A stretch of DNA of 64,000 nucleotides from Halalkalibacter urbisdiaboli. GTDB lineage: Bacteria; Bacillota; Bacilli; Bacillales; Bacillaceae_D. Below the pieces are notes generated by a model. That model did not search any database. It had not been told where the DNA came from and saw nothing but the letters and a program-made list of their open reading frames with translations. Shown one piece after another: positions 7,966-15,965 of the stretch; within the stretch, counting starts at the first letter, position 1, and the number at the start of each line of letters is the position of its first letter. Made by a program: the position numbers and the translations under genes. The stretch covers positions 186,001-250,000 of the forward strand of contig NZ_MVJM01000002.1 of assembly GCF_002156385.1 (NCBI RefSeq). Direction: 5' to 3'.

Positions 7966-8618
7966 TATTGCATCCACATTTTAAATAACCCTTCAGTAAT
8001 TCCGAGGTTATACATATAATACACCCCAAAAACTAAGCTAATGAAGCCAGTCACTTGAGTCAACACTCTGTTGATAACAAGTTTGTTCTGGCTAAGTACA
8101 AATGGAATCCCTAAAATCGTTGTGAATACAAGCATTCCAATAACCGTACCCACTCCGAAAATTAGAATATAAAGGGCACCCTCTAGTAAACTTTCAACTG
8201 TACTCATTGTTAATAAAACCATTGCAGCACTTCCTGCGAGTCCATGAATCAGTCCGATAAACATTGACTTCAAATAGAAGCCTTTATGATTTATTATTTC
8301 TCCTTGCTTACGTTTAGCCTTTTGATACGATGTCATGGCAACATACCCGAAATAAACGAGCATCATACCTACCAAAAATTCTAATGACATTGCCCAAGCA
8401 TCCGATATGGTTCCTTTCATCAAAATAATAACCATACCAATGATAAACAGAGTTAACGTATGACCAAGGCCCCAAAATACCCCTGCCAAAGAGGATTTAA
8501 ATAACTTCTTGCTTTGGCTTGCAATCGTAGATACAGCGATAACATGATCTGGTTCGATCGCATGCTTTATCCCAAGAATGAACCCAATTCCTAATATTGA
8601 CAATAAACCTAATTCCAC
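7965..8618 (-). CDS. NiCoT/UreH-type metal transporter, B12-riboswitch controlled
   Basis: Integral membrane protein of 217 residues with six predicted helices. The first helix carries GIKHAIEPDHVIAVSTI, the HX4DH signature of nickel/cobalt permeases and the related UreH/HupE-like proteins; a second metal-site stretch is GLGHTLTLF and a third LIHGLAGSAA. Cobalt uptake is inferred because a complete cobalamin riboswitch with a terminator platform precedes the gene: it would be switched off when B12 is sufficient. Start ATG at 8618 has GGGAGGAATAAAAGGTGG before it. Nickel transport for urease is the alternative, but no urease genes are near. Confidence 0.85.
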   Translation of the reverse strand: MELGLLSILGIGFILGIKHAIEPDHVIAVSTIASQSKKLFKSSLAGVFWGLGHTLTLFIIGMVIILMKGTISDAWAMSLEFLVGMMLVYFGYVAMTSYQKAKRKQGEIINHKGFYLKSMFIGLIHGLAGSAAMVLLTMSTVESLLEGALYILIFGVGTVIGMLVFTTILGIPFVLSQNKLVINRVLTQVTGFISLVFGVYYMYNLGITEGLFKMWMQ

Positions 8619-8639
8619 CTTTTATTCCTCCCATTCTAA

Positions 8640-8673
8640 AAATAAAAAACATCCTTCTACATGTAGAAAGATG
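8640..8673 (-). terminator. Terminator of the cobalamin riboswitch expression platform
   Basis: Read on the minus strand, CATCTTTCTAC (8673-8663) pairs with GTAGAAGGATG (8660-8650) and is followed by TTTTTTATTTTT, about 70 nt after the aptamer and just before the transporter ribosome binding site. Confidence 0.85.
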
Positions 8674-8742
8674 CATTACGTACAAATGGTACACTCTTAC
8701 GTAACACTCCCTATACTCCCGTAGGTTTACACAGTGTTGCCC

Positions 8743-8910
8743 TTTATGGCAGGTCTCCTGACTTAGCATCATTCATCTCTTTCCCCTTCCCAGCTAAATA
8801 GCTAGTGGATTAAAAAAAGATGTCCGCATCACAGTGGCGGGTCCGTATCGGATTTACACCGAGTTTCCCTTTTAAGCAGTTGTTTGTTCAACTAGCACCA
8901 TAAAGCACAT
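8743..8910 (-). promoter_or_regulatory. Cobalamin (B12) riboswitch aptamer
   Basis: Read 5' to 3' on the minus strand it shows the class hallmarks in order: GGTGCTAGTTGAAC, AAAAGGGAA, CGGTGTAAATCCG, the B12 box with CCCGCCACTGTGA, and the closing AGTCAGGAGACCTGCC. All conserved elements are intact. Adenosyl- or methylcobalamin binding should favour the downstream terminator and shut off the metal transporter. Confidence 0.95.
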
Positions 8911-8990
8911 TATTAAATTATTCTCTCATTGTAATATATTTTTCTACGAAATTCTTCCTTTTTTTAGAATCGTTCTTAAAATAGTAGATA

Positions 8991-9599
8991 CTAGCGAAAA
9001 GGCTTAGTAAACAAATAGCCAATATAAAAAAAAGTTTCTCTCATTAAAAATTGGAATTTCACTTGAAAACTTTGATATACCGAGCTTCTCGTTGGTGATG
9101 ATAAAACCGTCATTCCTTCGTGCTTAGCGATCATTATCGCTCTCTTCATATGTAGCGGATCACTAACAATTAAGAGTTTCTTAAAGCCTTGCACCTTAAC
9201 AATCTCATGAGCATAGCTAAGGTTTTCCTCCGTAATTCGTGAAACGGTCTCAATAAAAATATTTTCCTCTGGCACTCCATATGATACCGCATATGATGCA
9301 GCTACTTCCGATTCAGCCTGTTCGTCTTCATTTCCTCTGCCTCCAGTAAAAATGATAAAATCTACGTACCCATTTTGATAGAGAGAGATGGCATGGTTGA
9401 TTCTTTCCTTAAACACCGGAGATGGCTCGTCTCCCCACACAGCCGCACCTAAAACGATAGCAGCATCAGCTTTAGCGGTGTAATCCTGAAGACCGAAAGA
9501 CCATATTCGATAACTAACAAATGCTGCCGAAAGAAAGATGAATCCAACAATCACTAATAACAACTGGAAACGATATCTCTTTAAGGTTGTCATTATCAT
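8991..9599 (-). CDS. DUF218/YdcF-SanA-like membrane protein
   Basis: Predicted 202-residue protein with one N-terminal membrane helix (FQLLLVIVGFIFLSAAFV) and an extracytoplasmic DUF218 domain of the YdcF/SanA type. Conserved blocks are AAIVLGAAVWGDEPSPVFKE, YVDFIIFTGGRG, ESRITEENLSYA-like RITEEN and LIVSDPLHMKRA. SanA-like proteins influence envelope permeability, but the biochemical role of the family is not settled. It begins 5 nt after the stop of the transglutaminase-like gene, so the two are probably co-transcribed. Confidence 0.8.
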   Translation of the reverse strand: MIMTTLKRYRFQLLLVIVGFIFLSAAFVSYRIWSFGLQDYTAKADAAIVLGAAVWGDEPSPVFKERINHAISLYQNGYVDFIIFTGGRGNEDEQAESEVAASYAVSYGVPEENIFIETVSRITEENLSYAHEIVKVQGFKKLLIVSDPLHMKRAIMIAKHEGMTVLSSPTRSSVYQSFQVKFQFLMRETFFYIGYLFTKPFR

Positions 9600-9604
9600 A
9601 AGAC

Positions 9605-10213
9605 CTACAACTCATCTGGTAAATGATGTTTATACATTTCCAGTGCATGGAGATTCTTTTGTAAAACATCTATCGTTTTGGGATGAGGAGTTGCAAAAAT
9701 AATTGGATAATCTTTTTCATTTAATTCTGGATGAATTGTAAATGCTAGTTTTTCATGCTTGATTAGAAATTCGGCTTCTACGCCTTGCTTATTCCCACGA
9801 GCATCAATTCGAACCCAACACGAGTGAGAGGCGAGGTAAACTCCATTAAAGGCATGAAGCGCATAACCTTTATCTGGGCTGTCAAAAATCATCAGCCTTT
9901 GATAACAAAAACCTGTTGGAATATCTACGGAACGGAGCAGTGCTGCTAATAAATTCGATTTAGCATAACAAATACCCTCACTAAATTGAAGAACATCAGA
10001 GGCCTTACAGGTTATTCTGGAACTTTGGATGTCCCATGAATGAGCTATTTCGTCACGTACAAATTCAAAAGCAAGCCTTACTTTTTCAATATCAGACTGC
10101 TCATTATGAAATAATTGCTTTGCCTTTTCCTGAATAAGCGGGTGGTGATAATTAACAACACTAGACTCCTTTAAATACTCTTCAAGATTTGTAGTTTCGA
10201 GGATTAACTTCAT
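9605..10213 (-). CDS. Transglutaminase-like (cysteine protease fold) protein
   Basis: Cytoplasmic 202-residue protein with a transglutaminase-core fold. The catalytic triad is recognisable: C82 in FSEGICYAKSNLLAALLRS, H120 in YALHAFNGVYL and D137 in WVRIDARGN. Related domains act as proteases or peptidases rather than true transglutaminases. The ATG at 10213 is used; a TTG one codon earlier has slightly better spacing from AAAGGATG, so the start is uncertain by one residue. First gene of a two-gene unit with the DUF218 gene; the target is unknown. Confidence 0.8.
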   Translation of the reverse strand: MKLILETTNLEEYLKESSVVNYHHPLIQEKAKQLFHNEQSDIEKVRLAFEFVRDEIAHSWDIQSSRITCKASDVLQFSEGICYAKSNLLAALLRSVDIPTGFCYQRLMIFDSPDKGYALHAFNGVYLASHSCWVRIDARGNKQGVEAEFLIKHEKLAFTIHPELNEKDYPIIFATPHPKTIDVLQKNLHALEMYKHHLPDEL

Positions 10214-10359
10214 CAAATAGCATCCTTTCTATTTCCAAATTACTTAAGAGCATCATATCACTCTATGTATATTTATTCAATCAATTTTATATTTATAGAA
10301 AACACACCGTACTACTCATGAAGTTTTTCAGCAAAAAAAACCGTATCTAAAACTCAATG

Positions 10360-10446
10360 AAGCAAAGTCAATTCGCTACGCACCTTATGAGGAGAAAACT
10401 GCTCCTCATAAGGCTTTAAAAGATGTAGCGACTTCACACATTGCTT
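10360..10446. repeat. Structured intergenic repeat, copy C
   Basis: An 87-nt imperfect palindrome: AAGCAA (10360)/TTGCTT (10441), CGCTAC (10374)/GTAGCG (10425) and the inner 12-bp perfect stem CCTTATGAGGAG (10383)/CTCCTCATAAGG (10402). Its layout (short outer arms, long inner stem, AAAACT loop) mirrors copies B and D, and GATGTAGCGACT is shared with copy B. It lies directly downstream of the peroxiredoxin gene. Confidence 0.7.
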
Positions 10447-10457
10447 TCTCTCCAATA

Positions 10458-10931
10458 TTAGTTTAATTGTAGCTTCTTAAGCTCAGAAAAAACCTCTTCA
10501 TAATCTTCTTTCTTTTTAGCATCAAACGATGTATTACTGAATTGTATACTCCCAGCTTTATCAACGACAAAGACAGAACGAATCGCTGTTTCACTTTCTT
10601 GATTAAATACTTTGTATTTTTTCACTGTTTGTTTATGCCAATCAGAGAGTAATGGATACGGCAATGTACCTAGACTAGCCGCAAATACATTATGAGCATA
10701 AATATGGTCAACACTTATCGCTAGCACTTCGGCATCTAACTTTTCGAAGCGTGTATAATCCTCTTTCCAAGAGGTGATTTCTTTAATTCAACCAGGTGTA
10801 AAATCAAGTGGATAGAACGCAACAACGACATTTTTTTTTCCTCGGTAATCCGTTAACGAAATTTTTTCTTTAAGTGTTGAGGACAATGAAAAGTCTGGCG
10901 CCATGTCGCCTACTTTTAATAGCGATTCCAT
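10458..10931 (-). CDS. Peroxiredoxin with in-frame TGA: predicted selenoprotein
   Basis: AhpC/TSA-type thiol peroxidase of 157 residues if the TGA at 10790-10788 is read as selenocysteine. Reading from the ATG at 10931 (GGAGGAGGC before it), the frame is open except for that codon, which is residue 48 in [17 protein letters not shown], exactly the peroxidatic cysteine position of PxxxTxxC. After the TGA the frame continues as an intact peroxiredoxin to residue 157 ([29 protein letters not shown]). There is no cysteine elsewhere, so it would be a one-Sec enzyme reduced by an external thiol. A hairpin of bacterial SECIS type follows the TGA. The alternative is a Cys-to-stop pseudogene, less likely because nothing else has decayed. 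Confidence 0.82.
10757..10790 (-). promoter_or_regulatory. Predicted bacterial SECIS element with UGA codon
   Basis: On the minus strand, 19 nt after the TGA (10790-10788), CCTCTT (10774-10769) and AAGAGG (10765-10760) close a 6-bp stem around a GGA apical loop; AAT/ATT can extend it past a two-base bulge. A guanosine at the start of a small apical loop 16-37 nt after the UGA is the known requirement for SelB-dependent insertion in bacteria. Confidence 0.7.
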
Positions 10932-11049
10932 TTGGTTGCCTCCTCCATTAAATATTTAAGTACCTCTTTATTTTCTCCATTGTTTCCTCTTATTAGACTG
11001 TTATTTGCTTATTAAAAAAAGTTAGCAATTTAATTCTCTAAACATGAAG

Positions 11050-11088
11050 AAAGCTTGTTGACGTCATCAAAGACCTTCAACAAGCTTT
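11050..11088 (-). terminator. Terminator of the cyclophilin gene
   Basis: AAAGCTTGTTG (11050-11060) pairs with CAACAAGCTTT (11078-11088) just after the minus-strand stop codon at 11092. The T tract is short, so termination strength is uncertain. Confidence 0.6.
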
Positions 11089-11091
11089 AAC

Positions 11092-11739
11092 CTATTGCAA
11101 CGTTTCTGGTTCTGGATAATCAATACCCTTCGTATCCACAGTGACAGTATCGATACGTTGATCCTCTAACGGTTTATCTTGACTATCTCGTTCTACCGAA
11201 ACAATAGCATCAACAACGTCCATCCCTTCTACAACACGCCCAAATGCAGCATATTCGCCATCAAGATGTGGTGAGCCTTCAACCATAATAAAAAATTGTG
11301 AACCAGCAGAATCCGGAGACATTGAACGAGCCATAGATAGCACTCCACGCTCATGTGTTAACCAATTCTCAAAGCCGTTTGACGTAAATTCTCCCTTAAT
11401 AGAATAACCAGGGCCGCCTGTACCATTCCCAGATGGATCACCACCTTGAATCATAAATTCAGGAATCACACGGTGAAAAATCAAGTTATCATAAAAACCT
11501 TTCTCAACGAGTGAGATAAAGTTTGCGACCGTATTAGGTGCGACTTCTGGGAACAGCTCAAGGACAATTTCCCCGCCATTTTCCATTGTTATCGTCACAA
11601 TTGGATTCTCATCAGAGCTAGGAAAATCTGTTTGTTCACTAGTAGGATTCTGTTGTTCTCCAACTTGTTCGTTTTCAGATTGTGTACCACATGCAACTAA
11701 TGGTAGGAGCATTGCAATAAAAATGAACACGCTTTTCAT
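11092..11739 (-). CDS. Lipoprotein peptidyl-prolyl cis-trans isomerase (cyclophilin)
   Basis: Secreted, membrane-anchored cyclophilin of 215 residues that catalyses prolyl bond isomerisation outside the cell membrane. The lipobox is LVAC, followed by a Gln/Glu/Ser-rich linker (about residues 18-45). The cyclophilin domain shows FHRVIPEFMIQGGDP (with the catalytic Arg), GPGYSIKGEF, GVLSMARSMSPDSAGSQFFI and HLDGEYAAFGRV. The start codon follows AGGAGGGTTTTAG. Cytoplasmic PpiB lacks the signal and linker, so this is the exported type that helps fold surface proteins. Single gene with its own terminator. Confidence 0.92.
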   Translation of the reverse strand: MKSVFIFIAMLLPLVACGTQSENEQVGEQQNPTSEQTDFPSSDENPIVTITMENGGEIVLELFPEVAPNTVANFISLVEKGFYDNLIFHRVIPEFMIQGGDPSGNGTGGPGYSIKGEFTSNGFENWLTHERGVLSMARSMSPDSAGSQFFIMVEGSPHLDGEYAAFGRVVEGMDVVDAIVSVERDSQDKPLEDQRIDTVTVDTKGIDYPEPETLQ

Positions 11740-11817
11740 CTAAAACCCTCCTGCATTCCTTTATTCGTCATAGCAGACAATATTATATCACTATTTTTAA
11801 AAATAACTACAGTGTAC

Positions 11818-13053
11818 TTAAAAAGGAAGTGCCGCTTTGTTTATATTTTTTGATTGCTTTATTAGCTTGTAAATTAAGAAAGTGCTAAACGCTAAAGCAA
11901 TTACCATTAATAGAAATGGTATTTTTGGATCGAGTTTGTACGTTATTCCACCAATAATCCCAGCAGGAGAAATAAAAAGCAGTAAAAAAACTTGAAGGAT
12001 TGAAAACATATTTGCACGATTGTCATCTTCAATTGCATTCGCTACAGCCGTTTCTAAATATGGGTTTGATAGTAATAGCCCCGTAGCAAGTAGGATTGTG
12101 CTTATAATTACCGTTGGAAGTCCGCCTTGTTGAGCAAAGAGTAATAAAATCAACGCCAGTATTGAACAGACGAAACCGACTATCATATATTGATGCTGTC
12201 GTTCTTCTTTAAATTTCGGAATAACAACGATTAATAATACAAGCATACAAATGGAAGAGATAGCGGGAAATAATGCAATAGTAGAATCCCTGAAAGCTAG
12301 TACATCGACTAAGTAAATGGATAAATACGTGTTTTGTAAGACGAGTTGAAATTGAAACAAGATGTATACCATGAAGATAATCATTAATTGTTTATTCTCT
12401 ATGATGCTTTTAGCGAGTTCAATATATCGCTTCCATTCTTCACCTATATTTAATTGGCCGGAGTTCTTCCGTTTTCTGATACCTATTTCACTTTCAACCG
12501 TTGTAAAGTGTCTAATAATAAACATTGTCGTCATACTAATAAAAGCAATCGCGTACATAACTCTCATGGCTGGAATAAGTGACATTTGACTTACAAGTAA
12601 TCCTGCCAGAGGGGCAAATAATCCACCAACTACTGTTATAAACTGAAGAACGGTAAACACAGCAGAGCGTTTTTTCGGTTCGGTATCTTCTACAATTAAA
12701 CAAGTCCAAGCTGTATGCGGTATTTTTTGAAAGCCATTAATAATGGCGGCAAAGAGAAAGAACCAAAAGTTTTGCGAAATTGACCACAGAAGTGTCGCAA
12801 CTGACCAACTGAATAAGTCAAAAACAAGCAATGCATTTTTCCTTCCTAACCAGTCTGTTAAAAATCCGCTTAAAAATGAGGAAACTATTTGGACAATAAG
12901 CCCAATACTCGTAATGAACCCAATTTGCATTTCATTTAGACCAAGCATAAACATATACACGGATGCGTATGTCATAAATAAGCTATACGGGATGATAAAT
13001 AATGGTTCAACAAGCATGCATGCTCTTGCATTTCCTTGAATATGTCTAAACAA
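11818..13053 (-). CDS. Major facilitator superfamily transporter
   Basis: Twelve-helix MFS permease of 411 residues. The loop between helices 2 and 3 has the family motif in the form GFLTDWLGRKNALL (GxxxDxxGRK). A longer charged central loop (TVESEIGIRKRKNSG) separates the two six-helix halves. The product looks like a drug or metabolite efflux protein, but the substrate cannot be inferred. Single gene; the neighbouring terminator at 13104-13132 belongs to the upstream gene. Confidence 0.85.
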   Translation of the reverse strand: MFRHIQGNARACMLVEPLFIIPYSLFMTYASVYMFMLGLNEMQIGFITSIGLIVQIVSSFLSGFLTDWLGRKNALLVFDLFSWSVATLLWSISQNFWFFLFAAIINGFQKIPHTAWTCLIVEDTEPKKRSAVFTVLQFITVVGGLFAPLAGLLVSQMSLIPAMRVMYAIAFISMTTMFIIRHFTTVESEIGIRKRKNSGQLNIGEEWKRYIELAKSIIENKQLMIIFMVYILFQFQLVLQNTYLSIYLVDVLAFRDSTIALFPAISSICMLVLLIVVIPKFKEERQHQYMIVGFVCSILALILLLFAQQGGLPTVIISTILLATGLLLSNPYLETAVANAIEDDNRANMFSILQVFLLLFISPAGIIGGITYKLDPKIPFLLMVIALAFSTFLIYKLIKQSKNINKAALPF

Positions 13054-13103
13054 GCGCTTCCCCTCACCTTTTAAAATTTAAATAACCATTTCATATAATA
13101 AAA

Positions 13104-13132
13104 CAGCTAAAATCATGAGACGACTTTAGCTG
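13104..13132 (-). terminator. Terminator of the 196-residue membrane protein gene
   Basis: On the minus strand CAGCTAAA (13132-13125) pairs with TTTAGCTG (13111-13104), followed by TTTTATTATATG. Confidence 0.75.
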
Positions 13133-13157
13133 AATACTCCATTATGTGTCCTATCTT

Positions 13158-13748
13158 CTAATATAATTCAAACTCATAAAAAGGCAAGGCTTCTTTTAAG
13201 TCTGATAACACACTATCCCCGTCTAACTCTTGTCCTTTTTCACTTCTCATAAATACCTCGGTTATCGTCGGCCCAAGCTCTTGAACGACGTACGCCTGAA
13301 AATCAAACATACCATTATCTGCATGAAACGTACTATCATGCACCTCTTTATAGAAGGAATGATAATCATCAATCTTTATGCTTATTGTTTGTTCATTTTC
13401 GATTGAGAGCTTATAAGGAAACCCATACGTGTACAGCTCTAATAAATGAATCGGTCGCTCATTTGAAACGTAGCGTACAGATTTATGCTCAACTACTCTT
13501 GCCGTTTTTTCAGAAATAATAATATCTCCATGATATGCGGTTGAAATCCATTGTTCATGTAATGCAAAATACACCGTTCCAGCTAGAAGCGTTAATCCAA
13601 ACGCCACAATATTTTCTAGCTTTTTCCTCGGCTCTTTTTCCTTTTTTCGAAGCCATTTACTTAAAAGCACACTACTCGCGAAAATAAGTGCTAGCATGCA
13701 TAAAATTAATAGAGTTTCGAATAACCATGTCTCTAAAATGATTGTCAT
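13158..13748 (-). CDS. Membrane-anchored protein of unknown function
   Basis: Predicted 196-residue protein with two N-terminal membrane helices (LLILCMLALIFASSVLLS and NIVAFGLTLLAGTVYFAL) separated by a basic loop (RKKEKEPRKK), then a ~130-residue domain rich in His, Glu and Tyr. I do not recognise the family. A ribosome binding site (GGAGGAGAA) precedes the ATG. It is the lone gene between the MFS gene and the radical SAM gene, which is transcribed divergently. Confidence 0.7.
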   Translation of the reverse strand: MTIILETWLFETLLILCMLALIFASSVLLSKWLRKKEKEPRKKLENIVAFGLTLLAGTVYFALHEQWISTAYHGDIIISEKTARVVEHKSVRYVSNERPIHLLELYTYGFPYKLSIENEQTISIKIDDYHSFYKEVHDSTFHADNGMFDFQAYVVQELGPTITEVFMRSEKGQELDGDSVLSDLKEALPFYEFELY

Positions 13749-13925
13749 TTCTCCTCCACACCTTTTTTTCTTTCCATATTTGATCGGCCTTGTAAATGTT
13801 TTTCTCTTTTAAGTCTAGTCCATACTAAAGATGAAAATACTTCTAATAGGATGATCGTTTCTACGTACTCTAAGTTATGGTATCATACAGTACGATAGGA
13901 AAGAAGAGAATTGAGGGATTAAGCC

Positions 13926-15692
13926 ATGAAAACCGTCGTGACGACGTTAAATGCAAAATACATTCATACCTGTCTAGCCTTACGCTGTTTAAAGGCTTAT
14001 GCAGAGCCAGATTTCCCAATAGAAATGGTTGAATATACGATTAAAGACCCTGTTATGAATATCGTTTCTGACTTATTTGAACGCAAACCTGATGTTGTTG
14101 GCTTTAGCTGTTATATCTGGAACATCGAAGAAACGATAAAAGTGATTGAAATGGTCAAAAAAGTCATGCCAGAAACAAAGGTTGTATTAGGTGGACCTGA
14201 AGTGTCTTACGATACAAAAGAATGGTTACAAACCCTTAATGATGTAGATTTTATTGTTGTAGGCGAAGGTGAGGAAACCTTTAAACAACTATTAGAAGAA
14301 ATCAGTACAACACAAAAGTACCATATGGTGTTCGGACTTGCTTATCGTAAGGGTGAAGAGGTAATCATGACCGCTCCACGACCAAAGTTGAAGCTTGATG
14401 ATATCCCAACACCCTATCGCTTTCCAGAAGATCTTGATGGTTTAAAGAAGCGGGTTACCTATTTTGAAACAAGTCGCGGCTGTCCGTATAGCTGTCAGTT
14501 TTGTTTATCTTCCATTGAAGTTGGTGTTCGTTATGTAGATATCGAGCGGGTAAAGTCCGATCTTCTTTACTTGATCGAAAGCGGTGCTAAACTTATAAAA
14601 TTCGTTGACCGGACCTTTAACATTAAACGTGATTACGCACTGGAAATTTTCAAGTTTTTGATTGAGAATCATCAAGGCTGTGTTTTTCAATTCGAAATCA
14701 CTGCCGATATTATGAGACCTGAGGTGTTATCTTATTTAAATGAGAACGCTCCTGCTGGTATTTTCCGATTTGAAATTGGTGTTCAATCAACCAATGATGC
14801 TGTCAACGAGCTAGTCCACCGCCGCCAAAACTTCGAAAAACTAAAACGTACAGTAACAATGGTAAAAGATGGTGGGAAAATTGACCAGCATTTAGATTTA
14901 ATTGCTGGTTTACCTGAAGAAGACTATCAGTCATTTCGGAATACGTTTAATGATGTTTTTGCAATGCGACCTGAAGAGCTCCAGCTAGGGTTCTTAAAAA
15001 TGCTGCGTGGGACAGGCTTAAGACTTCGAGCTGCTGACCACGATTATGTATATATGAATCACTCACCGTATGAAATATTAAAAAATAATGTGCTTTCATT
15101 TGCGGAAATTGTGCGGATTAAACGTGTAGAAGATGTACTCGAAAAATACTGGAACGATCATCGAATGGACGCGACGATCGAATATTTAGTTGAGCATGAA
15201 TTCTCTTCACCGTTTGATTTCTTTCAAGAATTTGGTGATTACTGGGATTCGCAAGGTTGGGCAAGAATCGGTCACCAGCTTGAAGATTTATTTACACGGT
15301 TGTATCAGTTTTTACAAGCTCAAAACCGTTCGAACCTCCACCTAATCAAAGGCTTAATGATGGTTGATTATTTCCGAAATCACAAGCACAAACCGCGCAA
15401 AACATGGTGGAGCTTCTCTTTAACCAAGGAGAAGCAAACAAGTTACTTACAGGCCATTACTGAACAAGCAATGACGGTTTCTACTCAATTTGCTGCCCTA
15501 AATTTGTCAGAGAAGGAGCTTCATAAGCATACGATGATTGAAGTCATCCCGTTCTCTCTAGATACGTATTTGAACGAAGGGAAGATGCTCGAGCGTGATG
15601 AGTTATTGATTGCTTATTTTGATCCAAAAACTCATCAATCAAACCTCTATTCAGTCCCAATTGCTTCGCTTTCATTGAAACAGCTAATCTAA
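13926..15692 (+). CDS. B12-binding-domain radical SAM protein with DUF4080
   Basis: Class B radical SAM protein of 588 residues. The first ~140 residues are a cobalamin-binding Rossmann fold (VVGFSCYIWNIEETIKVI, VVLGGPEVSYD, FIVVGEGEETF). The radical SAM core has CX3CX2C at C186, C190 and C193 (SRGCPYSCQFC). The last ~200 residues match the DUF4080 type found in Firmicutes proteins of this kind. Members transfer methyl groups or perform other radical chemistry on unknown substrates. No canonical DxHxxG motif is visible, so cobalamin binding may be base-off without histidine, as in many radical SAM relatives. Start codon follows TTGAGGGATTAAGCC. It is a single gene followed by repeat copy D. 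Confidence 0.88.
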   Translation: MKTVVTTLNAKYIHTCLALRCLKAYAEPDFPIEMVEYTIKDPVMNIVSDLFERKPDVVGFSCYIWNIEETIKVIEMVKKVMPETKVVLGGPEVSYDTKEWLQTLNDVDFIVVGEGEETFKQLLEEISTTQKYHMVFGLAYRKGEEVIMTAPRPKLKLDDIPTPYRFPEDLDGLKKRVTYFETSRGCPYSCQFCLSSIEVGVRYVDIERVKSDLLYLIESGAKLIKFVDRTFNIKRDYALEIFKFLIENHQGCVFQFEITADIMRPEVLSYLNENAPAGIFRFEIGVQSTNDAVNELVHRRQNFEKLKRTVTMVKDGGKIDQHLDLIAGLPEEDYQSFRNTFNDVFAMRPEELQLGFLKMLRGTGLRLRAADHDYVYMNHSPYEILKNNVLSFAEIVRIKRVEDVLEKYWNDHRMDATIEYLVEHEFSSPFDFFQEFGDYWDSQGWARIGHQLEDLFTRLYQFLQAQNRSNLHLIKGLMMVDYFRNHKHKPRKTWWSFSLTKEKQTSYLQAITEQAMTVSTQFAALNLSEKELHKHTMIEVIPFSLDTYLNEGKMLERDELLIAYFDPKTHQSNLYSVPIASLSLKQLI

Positions 15693-15697
15693 AAGGA

Positions 15698-15824
15698 CAA
15701 AGTAATGTGCGGAGCCGTTGCCCGATTTTGCACGCCTTGCTACGAGTGGTTTTTTCGTAGCAAGGCGTGCAACGTGCGAAGCCATTACTTCTTCTTTGAG
15801 TTACAAGAAGTAATTTTTCAGTGG
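15698..15824 (-). repeat. Structured intergenic repeat, copy D
   Basis: Same element as copy B in the opposite orientation. AAGTAAT (15700) pairs with ATTACTT (15784), CGTTGC (15716) with GCAACG (15769), and an 18-bp perfect inner stem joins 15728-15745 with 15755-15772. The flanking 15784-15824 segment matches copy B (6888-6928) at 39 of 41 positions after reverse complementing and itself contains a hairpin (ACTTCTT... AAGAAGT). The inner stem differs in sequence from copy B but stays fully paired, which suggests selection on structure. Confidence 0.8.
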
Positions 15825-15854
15825 CATCTGGTTTTTACCTTTTTCAGTGCCTTC

Positions 15855-15892
15855 AGGATAGAACCGGTTATGAAACCAGTTCTATCCTTTTT
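15855..15892 (+). terminator. Terminator downstream of repeat copy D
   Basis: AGGATAGAACCGGTT (15855-15869) pairs, with one mismatch, with AACCAGTTCTATCCT (15874-15888), followed by TTTTT. It most likely ends transcription from the radical SAM gene. Confidence 0.85.
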
Positions 15893-15965
15893 AGTTTGAA
15901 TTCAAATGATTTGGGATATTAGCATTTCTATGTTTTAATGTTCATGATGAAGGGAGTGTTATAAT

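Noticed and set aside
8497-8772. Minus-strand open frame overlapping the riboswitch
   Set aside because: It runs through the cobalamin aptamer and its terminator and overlaps the transporter gene; no protein-like features.
10458-10727. Independent 89-residue protein as a separate gene
   Set aside because: It lacks a start signal and is simply the part of the peroxiredoxin after the in-frame TGA; the upstream 68 codons are in the same frame and encode the conserved N-terminal half.
15705-15899. 64-codon plus-strand frame after the radical SAM gene
   Set aside because: It spans repeat copy D and a terminator; its Cys/Phe-rich translation reflects the palindromes.
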